A DNA stretch of 8,338 bases, taken from Bacteroidota bacterium (GTDB lineage Bacteria; Bacteroidota; Bacteroidia; NS11-12g; UBA955). The DNA lies in assembly GCA_018969565.1 (NCBI GenBank), contig JAGWYC010000078.1:1-8338 (forward strand), in the 5' to 3' direction. The notes beneath the pieces are model-generated. The model ran no database searches. It worked only from the letters and a program-made list of their open reading frames with translations, and was not told the origin of the DNA. A program made the position numbers and the translations under genes. The number at the start of each line of letters is the position of its first letter. The first letter of the stretch is position 1. This document shows positions 1 through 5,449 of this stretch, piece after piece.

Positions 1-425
1 GTAGCGCGGTACTGGTCTCCAAAGGCATGGCGACCGATACAGATGGGTGCAGTCCAGTTAGGTACCAGGCGCGGCACGTTGCTGCACACGATGGGCTCGC
101 GGAACACGGTGCCGTCCAGGATATTACGGATGGTTCCGTTCGGACTCTTCCACATCTGCTTCAGGTTAAACTCCTTCACCCTGGCTTCATCCGGTGTGAT
201 GGTCGCACACTTGATACCCACATTGAATTGCTTCACGGCCTCGGCGGCATCCACGGTTACCTGATCATTGGTGGCATCGCGGTGTTCCATGCCCAGATCG
301 TAGTAACGAATGTCCACATCAAGGTAAGGAAGAATTAATTTGTCTTTGATGAACCTCCAGATAATTCTGGTCATTTCGTCCCCGTCCATTTCCACGACAG
401 GATTCGCAACTTTGATTTTATTCAT
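1..425 (-). CDS. icd: NADP-dependent isocitrate dehydrogenase, N-terminal part (runs off left edge)
   Basis: Oxidatively decarboxylates isocitrate to 2-oxoglutarate with NADP+ in the cytosolic TCA cycle (EC 1.1.1.42). I read the minus strand from the ATG at 425-423 and found an open frame of 141 complete codons to the window edge. The start NPVVEMDGDEMTRIIW and the stretch TITPDE...MWKSPNGTIRN...GTVFRE mark the dimeric, eukaryote-like IDH subfamily (about 400-410 residues) rather than the E. coli-type Icd. By gapless numbering the isocitrate-binding residues of human IDH1 are present: T77, S94, N96, R100, R109 and R132 (in GRHAFGDQY). About two thirds of the protein, including the NADP and metal-binding C-terminal half, is outside the window. 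The gene is downstream of a tRNA on the same strand but separated from it by a terminator, so it is probably transcribed alone. No Shine-Dalgarno sequence precedes the ATG. The family call is secure; the symbol icd is the generic one. Confidence 0.95.
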   Translation of the reverse strand, partial: MNKIKVANPVVEMDGDEMTRIIWRFIKDKLILPYLDVDIRYYDLGMEHRDATNDQVTVDAAEAVKQFNVGIKCATITPDEARVKEFNLKQMWKSPNGTIRNILDGTVFREPIVCSNVPRLVPNWTAPICIGRHAFGDQYRA

Positions 426-457
426 GTTTGATAGGCTGATTCTTGAATTTCCCGCAA

Positions 458-486
458 AGAACGTAGTTTCCTGCGCAATTCGCCAA
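458..486 (-). promoter_or_regulatory. Weak candidate promoter for the isocitrate dehydrogenase gene
   Basis: On the minus strand a TTGG (486-483) lies 18 bp before TACGTTCT (465-458), resembling the Bacteroidota -33 TTG / -7 TAnnTTTG arrangement, but the -7 box matches only four of six fixed positions. It would give a leader of about 25-30 nt before the ATG at 425. The rest of 426-528 shows no hairpin, repeat or small reading frame that I can support. Confidence 0.25.
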
Positions 487-528
487 GGTATGTTGAAGGC
501 AGGAAGATTCTGAAGGGGTGATGACAAG

Positions 529-567
529 AAAAAACCGCAGCCCATCGAACGGAAAGACTGCGGCTTT
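529..567 (-). terminator. Rho-independent terminator of the tRNA gene
   Basis: On the minus strand CCGCAG (563-558) pairs with CTGCGG (540-535), and the stem extends on both sides through G-U and A-U pairs to about 12 bp around a loop of about 13 nt. A run of six T follows (534-529). Orientation can be judged from the sequence: the pairs that are G-U in a minus-strand RNA become A-C mismatches in a plus-strand RNA, and only the minus strand has the long T run. It lies 11 bp past the tRNA 3' end and separates the tRNA from the downstream isocitrate dehydrogenase gene. Confidence 0.85.
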
Positions 568-577
568 GAGCGTGTCG

Positions 578-651
578 TGGGCCCTGCTGGGCTCGAACCA
601 GCGACCCGCAGATTATGAGTCTGCTGCTCTAACCTACTGAGCTAAGGGCCC
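578..651 (-). tRNA. tRNA with anticodon CAT, probably tRNA-Ile2 (lysidine-modified), otherwise elongator tRNA-Met
   Basis: The 74-nt minus-strand sequence folds completely: acceptor stem GGGCCCT/AGGGCCC, D arm GCTC/GAGC, anticodon stem GCAGA/TCTGC with loop CTCATAA (anticodon CAT at 617-615), a 5-nt variable loop GGGTC, T arm GCTGG/CCAGC with loop TTCGAGC, and discriminator A at 578. CCA is not encoded and must be added afterwards. It is not an initiator: position 1 pairs normally and the anticodon stem lacks the three G-C pairs. Two features favour Ile2 over elongator Met: C4-G69 and C5-G68 in the acceptor stem, the pairs recognised by tRNA-Ile lysidine synthetase TilS in E. coli, and strong resemblance to E. 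coli tRNA-Ile2 (CCCTTAGCTCAG at the 5' side, GGTCGCTGGTTC in the T arm region). With lysidine at C34 it would decode AUA. The tRNA itself is certain; the Ile2 identity is inference. Confidence 0.95.
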
Positions 652-662
652 GAAACGGGGTG

Positions 663-670
663 CAAAGATA
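663..670 (-). promoter_or_regulatory. -7 promoter box for the tRNA gene
   Basis: TATCTTTG on the minus strand (670-663) fits the Bacteroidota -7 consensus TAnnTTTG exactly and ends 11 bp before the first tRNA base, so transcription would start a few bases upstream of the mature 5' end. I see no clear TTG at the -33 position. Expression of stable RNA from such a box is expected in this phylum; the assignment rests on motif and spacing only. Confidence 0.6.
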
Positions 671-712
671 AAAACCGCCGCGATAATGCCGCTGTCTATT
701 TATAGTTTTCCT

Positions 713-720
713 TAGGTTTG
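713..720 (+). promoter_or_regulatory. -7 promoter box for the PNGase F-like gene and probably gmk-nadD
   Basis: TAGGTTTG fits TAnnTTTG exactly and ends 18 bp before the ATG at 739, implying a leader of only about a dozen bases. The -33 region has CTG rather than TTG, so the match is to the -7 half only. Because gmk and nadD follow without room for another promoter, this box could drive all three. It is arranged back to back with the tRNA box, their -7 elements about 43 bp apart. Confidence 0.5.
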
Positions 721-738
721 TAGTTTCAGTATAGGCTT

Positions 739-2697
739 ATGAAAGCAATTCTTACCGGTTCATTCTTGATGTTGTTGTGCATCAGCAACGCCACAGCGAA
801 AAATGGCGACACCCTGCAAGTTACCACGCACAACAAGGTAGTAATTAAAACCAACCCTGCCGTGGGAAATACCCGCTACAGCGGCTGGGGCGTATTTCCC
901 GGCGAGTCTGTGGGTGTGCGGAAACTTTTTCTCGACCTCACTTTTGAATGTGCACCCGGTTTGAAATGCGGTGAATGGGATTACATCAACCGTATCCTCA
1001 TCGGCAAACGCCGCGGCAACAAGCGCGACAGCCTCGGATGGGAGATTGCACGCTACATTACCCCCTATGGTTTTTACTGGGATGCTTCTCAGGGCTGGAA
1101 CTTTAAATGGCGCATTGACCTGACCGATTATGCCTACCTGCTGCGCGACAGCATTGAAGTGATTTATGAGCATACCGGCTATGAGGGAAATACCGACCGC
1201 GGCTGGCGAATTACGCTGAACTTCACCTGCGTACAAGGAGACCCCGTGCGGCCCGTATATGACCTGAAACAGTTGTATCAGGTTGGAGCGCCTTACGGCG
1301 ACGATGCAGCCTTTGATAATGCGGTCCCTGCCAAGAAGTTTACCCCTGCTGCCAACGCTTCTGCCCTGAAATTCAAGATTATTCAAACCGGGCACGGTAT
1401 GGATAAAACGGAAAATTGCTCGGAATTCTGCGCCAAGCGCCGCACCCTGTTACTGGATGGAAGCAGCATCAGTGAATCTTATGTATGGAACGAAGACTGC
1501 GGCTCGAACCCACTGTTCCCACAGGCCGGAACCTGGCTTTATGACCGTGCAGGCTGGTGCCCCGGCGCTCCGGTACGTGAGCATCAGGTAACGTTGGAAT
1601 CAGTGGCTCAAGGTGAAAAAACCTTCAAGCTGAACATGGAATCCTATGCAGCCACGCTGGGCGGCGGCGGCAACTACAGCATCACTGCCTATGTGGCCGA
1701 AATGGGCCCTGTCAGCAAGCAAAACGATGCCGCCATCTGGGATATACTCGCACCCAGCACGGAGAAAGAATACGGGCGCTTCAATCCCATCTGCGGTGAA
1801 CCGGTGGTGGTTATCCGCAATATGGGCGCACAGACACTGACTAAACTTAAAATCAATTATGGCACCAAAGGCAACGCCCGCTCCGCTTATATCTGGACAG
1901 GTAACCTGCCTCACGGCGCTTCCGATACCGTGTTTCTGCCGCGCTTCTTCGCCTGGGGCAGCGACCCCAAGGTGTTCGAAGTGAACTGCGAACTTCCCAA
2001 CGACAAGACCGATGAATATCCACTGGACAACCAGGCCTGGTCGGGCATTACCTATACGCCAACCTATCCCGATAAGCTGATTATCTACTTCAAATCCAAC
2101 AATGCGCCTACAGAGAACTCCTACCGCATTCTGGACGCGAACAACAACATCATCTATTCCAAGAACGGCTTCGATAAAACACAGTTCATATACCGCGATA
2201 CCGTACAGTTGTACAACGGCTGCTTCACCTTCATCTTCGACGACCGCGGAACCCCGCCGTCCAGTATGCCTTTAAACGAAGACGGACTGAACTGGTGGGC
2301 CAATACCGCCGACGGCGCCGGCATCATCTCCCTGCGTAACGGCTATACCGGTGGCCTGGTGCAGAACTTTAACGCCGATTTCGGAACCGACATCGTGAAG
2401 AGCTTTACTGTTGGCAGTCCTATGGGCCGCAGCGAAACCAATCCTGCACAGGGATTGCGGCTTTATCCCAACCCTTCGCGCGGCAGGTTCATGCTTGACA
2501 TCACTGACCGCATCCCAACAGGCGATGTGCGTGTTAAGGTGCTGGACATGAGTGGCAGGCAGGTGTGGGAAAAAGTGTTTGCCGCAGCGGAAGGACCTGT
2601 GTTTCCCTTAAACCTGCAGCAACTGGCCGCAGGAAATTACCTGCTGGAAGCCCGCGAAGGAACAACTGTGCAGCGGATCAGGCTGATTAAAGAATAA
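739..2697 (+). CDS. Secreted peptide-N-glycosidase F-like protein with type IX secretion sorting domain
   Basis: Predicted to cleave N-glycans from glycoproteins at the Asn-GlcNAc amide bond, outside the cell or on its surface. Residues 1-20 form a signal peptide (K2, hydrophobic LTGSFLMLLC core, ATA before the cut). Residues ~25-165 and ~175-325 align with the two jelly-roll domains of Flavobacterium/Elizabethkingia PNGase F. CGEWD (77-81) gives the D60 equivalent D81, NCSEFC (226-231) gives the E206 equivalent E229, and DRAGWCPG (269-276) gives the R248 equivalent R270. All six PNGase F cysteines have counterparts (71/77, 227/231, 254/274). Residues ~330-560 are extra beta-rich sequence with no enzymatic motif I recognise. 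Residues ~573-652 are a type A T9SS sorting domain (LYPNPSRGRF, VKVLDMSGRQVW, LAAGNYLLE, final RIRLIKE). Oddities: the E118 position appears to hold His145, and W120 and W191 are not conserved, so the preferred glycan or activity may differ. The stop lies 5 bp before gmk. Family is certain; catalytic activity is likely, not shown. Confidence 0.88.
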   Translation: MKAILTGSFLMLLCISNATAKNGDTLQVTTHNKVVIKTNPAVGNTRYSGWGVFPGESVGVRKLFLDLTFECAPGLKCGEWDYINRILIGKRRGNKRDSLGWEIARYITPYGFYWDASQGWNFKWRIDLTDYAYLLRDSIEVIYEHTGYEGNTDRGWRITLNFTCVQGDPVRPVYDLKQLYQVGAPYGDDAAFDNAVPAKKFTPAANASALKFKIIQTGHGMDKTENCSEFCAKRRTLLLDGSSISESYVWNEDCGSNPLFPQAGTWLYDRAGWCPGAPVREHQVTLESVAQGEKTFKLNMESYAATLGGGGNYSITAYVAEMGPVSKQNDAAIWDILAPSTEKEYGRFNPICGEPVVVIRNMGAQTLTKLKINYGTKGNARSAYIWTGNLPHGASDTVFLPRFFAWGSDPKVFEVNCELPNDKTDEYPLDNQAWSGITYTPTYPDKLIIYFKSNNAPTENSYRILDANNNIIYSKNGFDKTQFIYRDTVQLYNGCFTFIFDDRGTPPSSMPLNEDGLNWWANTADGAGIISLRNGYTGGLVQNFNADFGTDIVKSFTVGSPMGRSETNPAQGLRLYPNPSRGRFMLDITDRIPTGDVRVKVLDMSGRQVWEKVFAAAEGPVFPLNLQQLAAGNYLLEAREGTTVQRIRLIKE

Positions 2698-2702
2698 GAG
2701 GT

Positions 2703-3272
2703 TTGAATAAAGTTATCATCTTTTCAGCTCCTTCCGGCTCAGGTAAAACCACCGTGGTAAAACACCTGCTTGCAGTGCGGGGCGAAAAGCTGGGCTTTTC
2801 CATTTCCGCTACCACCCGCAAACCGCGTGAAGGTGAGGTTCATGGCAGGGAATACTACTTTTTGGAGGAAGCTGATTTCCGCGAAAAAATCAGGGAGGGC
2901 GCTTTTCTGGAACATGAAGAAGTATATCAGGGCATCCTGTACGGTACCCTGCACAGTGAAGTGAGCAGGTTATGGAGCGAGGGGAAGGCGGTGCTGTTTG
3001 ATGTGGACGTGGTTGGTGGTGTGAACCTGAAACAGCATTTCGGTGATCAGGCCTTGTCGGTATTCCTGCGACCGCCCAGCGTAGATGTGCTCATGGAGCG
3101 CCTGCGCAAGCGGAGTACGGAAGTAGAACACCAAATGCGCGAACGCCTGGAAAAAGCCACTTTCGAACTGCAATTTGAAAGCCGCTACGATGTTACCGTG
3201 GTGAATGATGACCTGCAGGAAACCTTCCGCCGCTGTGAAGCGTTAGTTGATGGTTTCCTGTCGAAGCCATGA
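2703..3272 (+). CDS. gmk: Guanylate kinase
   Basis: Phosphorylates GMP to GDP with ATP (EC 2.7.4.8) in the cytosol, the step between de novo GMP synthesis and GTP. The 189-residue length is normal. The P-loop SAPSGSGKTT spans residues 8-17. The GMP-binding segment SATTRKPREGEVHGREYYF (35-53) contains the expected R39, R42 and Y51. E70 (FLEHEEVY), YGT (80-82) and DVDVVGG (100-106) follow, and the lid region RLRKRSTE...MRERL is at 133-149. The start is a TTG: it places the P-loop at the usual distance from the N-terminus, and no in-frame ATG exists between the upstream stop and the P-loop. An AGAGG just before the TTG is a little too close for a normal ribosome site. The 5-bp gap to the PNGase-like gene and the ATGA overlap with nadD suggest translational coupling in one transcript. 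Confidence 0.97.
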   Translation: MNKVIIFSAPSGSGKTTVVKHLLAVRGEKLGFSISATTRKPREGEVHGREYYFLEEADFREKIREGAFLEHEEVYQGILYGTLHSEVSRLWSEGKAVLFDVDVVGGVNLKQHFGDQALSVFLRPPSVDVLMERLRKRSTEVEHQMRERLEKATFELQFESRYDVTVVNDDLQETFRRCEALVDGFLSKP

Positions 3273-3826
3273 ACAAGGTCGGTCTATTCTTCGGATCCTT
3301 TAACCCCATTCATAACGGGCATCTGATTGTGGCCCAGTTCATGTTGGAAGAAGCAGGGCTGGATGAAGTCTGGTTTGTGCTCTCCCCACAGAATCCGTTT
3401 AAAGAGCAACATCAATTGTGGGATGAACAATTCCGCTTGAAACTGGCTTCCGCGGCTATATCCGATAACGACTTCTTCCGGTTATGCGATGTGGAATTCA
3501 GGCTTCCGAGGCCCAGCTATACGTCCGATACCTTGCGCCAACTTCTCGAACAATACCCGGGGCATCACTTCAGCCTGATTATGGGTTCCGATAGTCTGGA
3601 AAGCCTGCCGCGTTGGAAAGATGCGGCTTTTTTACAAGGCTTTAACCTGCTGGTGTACCGACGAGCCGGATTTGAACATGCGCGCCATACCTTGAGCAAC
3701 AGCGAGAAATTACAGTGGTTTGATGCGCCTTATCTGGATATTTCCGCAACCTATGTACGCGAACGGCTGGAGCAGGGGCACAGCGTACGTTACCTGGTTC
3801 CGGAATCGGTTTTTCGTCTGCTCTGA
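3269..3826 (+). CDS. nadD: Nicotinate-nucleotide adenylyltransferase
   Basis: Transfers AMP from ATP to nicotinate mononucleotide to form deamido-NAD (EC 2.7.7.18), a step shared by de novo and salvage NAD synthesis. The 185 residues are typical for the family. The nucleotidyltransferase signature GSFNPIHNGHL is at 9-19, with the two His at 15 and 18. SPQNPFK (39-45), PSYTSDTL (82-89) and IMGSDSL (104-110) are the usual NaMN-side segments, and ISATYVR (158-164) is the C-terminal SxTxxR-type ATP motif. The ATG overlaps the gmk stop as ATGA (3269-3272). gmk followed by nadD is a recurring Bacteroidota arrangement. The last 37 bp overlap the end of the opposing transporter gene. Confidence 0.96.
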   Translation: MNKVGLFFGSFNPIHNGHLIVAQFMLEEAGLDEVWFVLSPQNPFKEQHQLWDEQFRLKLASAAISDNDFFRLCDVEFRLPRPSYTSDTLRQLLEQYPGHHFSLIMGSDSLESLPRWKDAAFLQGFNLLVYRRAGFEHARHTLSNSEKLQWFDAPYLDISATYVRERLEQGHSVRYLVPESVFRLL

Positions 3827-4722
3827 AGCATGACCTTATTGATGCGCCCCAAAAGCCAGGCAACAACAAATGTGATGAAGAAGGAGCTGATGGCGTAAAC
3901 CAGAGCAGGCTTTTCCATTTCATGATTGTGCAGGATGTTGCCTGCTATCAACAGGGCCAAAGCCGTGTTATGCAATCCCACTTCCACAGAAATGGTAATC
4001 TTGTCTTTGAAAGGAAGTCCGAACAAAGTCCCCGAAAAAAAGCCACCAAACATACTGAGGAAATTCAGAAGCATCACATAAGGCATCAGTGCCACTACAT
4101 CGTTCCAGCTCAGGCCTGCACCACCCGAATCTTCCTTGCTGAATATCTTCAGCACAAAAACCAATGCCAGCAAGGCCGTACTGGCCAGATTCATCGGCTT
4201 CTCAATCTTCCCGGCCAGGGCCGGCAGACGCGCACGCAGCAGCAATCCCAGGCTGGCCGGCAATACCGTTACTACCGTGATTTCATACATCACTTCCCAA
4301 AAGGGCAGCTGGAACTCCTTGCCTCCGTGCATGAAGTGCATCAGGAAAAGGTTCACCAATACGGGAATGCTGAACAGGGTTAGCACGGCATTGGCCACAG
4401 TAAGGCTGATGGCCAGCGCCACGTTCCCCTTCAGGAAATAGCTGATCAGGTTGCTGGTGATGCCGCCTGGACAAACCGAAAGAATCATGATGCCCACTTT
4501 CAGGCCGGGACTGATGTTCCCCGACTGAACCAGCGCATACGCAATCAGCGGTAACAGCAGCAGTTGCGCGGCAAGGCCAACGCTGAGTGCACGGGGCCGC
4601 GCATACAAATGCTTGAAATCATCACGGGTCAGACTTAGCCCAAGTCCGCCCATAATGAGCGCCAGCACTACGTTCAGCAGTCTGTTGATGGTCTCTCCGT
4701 TGAGCAGTTCTATCAGCAACAT
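3790..4722 (-). CDS. Bile acid:sodium symporter (BASS/SBF) family transporter
   Basis: A 310-residue polytopic inner-membrane protein with roughly nine or ten hydrophobic segments, of the SBF family, which couples Na+ to uptake of organic anions; the substrate here cannot be read from sequence. Family signatures are SVCPGGITSNL (82-92) and SVEVGLHNTALA (245-256), the two crossover-helix regions that hold the sodium sites in the bacterial ASBT structures. E247 matches the conserved sodium-binding Glu; the position usually occupied by Gln four residues later is His251. The C-terminus ends in a short basic tail (SRRKTDSGTR). The ATG follows the stop of the LysE-family gene by 3 bp, so the two are very likely co-transcribed. 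Its 3' end overlaps nadD tail to tail, leaving no space for a conventional terminator. Confidence 0.88.
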   Translation of the reverse strand: MLLIELLNGETINRLLNVVLALIMGGLGLSLTRDDFKHLYARPRALSVGLAAQLLLLPLIAYALVQSGNISPGLKVGIMILSVCPGGITSNLISYFLKGNVALAISLTVANAVLTLFSIPVLVNLFLMHFMHGGKEFQLPFWEVMYEITVVTVLPASLGLLLRARLPALAGKIEKPMNLASTALLALVFVLKIFSKEDSGGAGLSWNDVVALMPYVMLLNFLSMFGGFFSGTLFGLPFKDKITISVEVGLHNTALALLIAGNILHNHEMEKPALVYAISSFFITFVVAWLLGRINKVMLQSRRKTDSGTR

Positions 4723-4725
4723 GGC

Positions 4726-5373
4726 TTATATAAATCCGATTAAGCGCATGAAATGATAGGAAAAATAAACTCCGATAATGGTTAAAATTACACCGAAATA
4801 GCGATTAATCAGAAAAGTAACCCGATGATTCAGGTTGCGCCCGATATGATGAGAGAGGTAAACTTTGAGCACATCCATACCCAGTAATGCCGCCAGGATA
4901 CTCATGATATTAATGAATACGAACCAGTGGCCATGCTCCTGATCGGCGGTGTATTGCAGGCTTACTGCACCAATCACACTCACCCACAATACTATAACGA
5001 AAGGATTAATCAGGGTGAGCAGATATCCTCTGAGTATATTGGTTCCCGCCTTGCGCGGTTTGTTCATGGAGCGAAGAAAGGAATCGTATTTATATACGAT
5101 GGCGCGAACCCCCATAAACAAAATCCCAATAGCAGCAATGGCAGAAAACCCAATCTGAAAACCCGGATTCAGGAACACATCCTTGAATCCGAAAAACAGT
5201 ACGATGGCCACTGTTGCTTCGCTGAGCAAATTGCCCAGTGCCACTTGCATTCCGTGTTTCTTGCCATCGCGGATACCGGTATGTATCAGCGAAAAAAACG
5301 ACGGACCGAAACTCAACAGGTTAATCACCACCCCCTGCAGCAAACCCTCCCAAATTGGATGAACCCACGTCAT
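4726..5373 (-). CDS. LysE family translocator
   Basis: A 215-residue inner-membrane protein of the LysE/RhtB exporter family, whose known members export amino acids or related small molecules. About six hydrophobic segments can be seen (roughly residues 8-30, 43-62, 72-95, 112-138, 150-172 and 189-209). The family pattern is recognisable: LLSFGPSFFSLIHTGIRDGKK (Gly-Pro in the first helix followed by a charged turn), then VALGNLLSEA, and LLTLINPFVIVLW (118-130) with the conserved Asn-Pro. No substrate can be assigned. It lies upstream of the SBF-family transporter with a 3-bp gap and downstream of guaB with a 76-bp gap. The ATG at 5373 gives a normal N-terminus for the family. Family assignment is good, though divergent from characterised LysE/RhtB. 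Confidence 0.82.
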   Translation of the reverse strand: MTWVHPIWEGLLQGVVINLLSFGPSFFSLIHTGIRDGKKHGMQVALGNLLSEATVAIVLFFGFKDVFLNPGFQIGFSAIAAIGILFMGVRAIVYKYDSFLRSMNKPRKAGTNILRGYLLTLINPFVIVLWVSVIGAVSLQYTADQEHGHWFVFINIMSILAALLGMDVLKVYLSHHIGRNLNHRVTFLINRYFGVILTIIGVYFSYHFMRLIGFI

Positions 5374-5380
5374 TCGGGCG

Positions 5381-5411
5381 GAAAATTACGACGATGTGAT
5401 TACAGTGGCAA
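5381..5411 (-). promoter_or_regulatory. Candidate promoter for the lysE-like/SBF transporter pair
   Basis: On the minus strand TTG (5411-5409) is followed after 20 bp by TAATTTTC (5388-5381), five of six fixed positions of TAnnTTTG. The spacing suits a Bacteroidota sigma-A promoter, but the -7 box ends only 7 bp before the ATG at 5373, so the transcript would be nearly leaderless. Read-through from guaB is an alternative, since no terminator hairpin is visible in the 76-bp gap. Confidence 0.35.
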
Positions 5412-5449
5412 CCGCTATGTGATAAATCAGGCTTGTAAGAAGACCTGTG

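Noticed and set aside
27..338. Plus-strand open frame at the left edge
   Set aside because: The opposite strand encodes the N-terminus of isocitrate dehydrogenase with all expected substrate-binding residues, so this is its shadow.
529..567. Bidirectional terminator
   Set aside because: In plus-strand RNA the outer and inner G-U pairs become A-C mismatches and the trailing T run is only three bases, so function is supported on the minus strand only.
760..1395. 211-codon open frame on the minus strand inside the PNGase-like gene
   Set aside because: It lies entirely antisense to a gene with clear signal peptide, catalytic motifs and conserved cysteines, and its translation shows no recognisable domain. 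It is a by-product of GC-rich codon use.
3922..4383. 153-codon plus-strand open frame inside the SBF transporter gene
   Set aside because: Antisense to a membrane protein; its Gln/His/Arg-rich, low-hydrophobicity translation is what the complement of membrane-protein codons produces.
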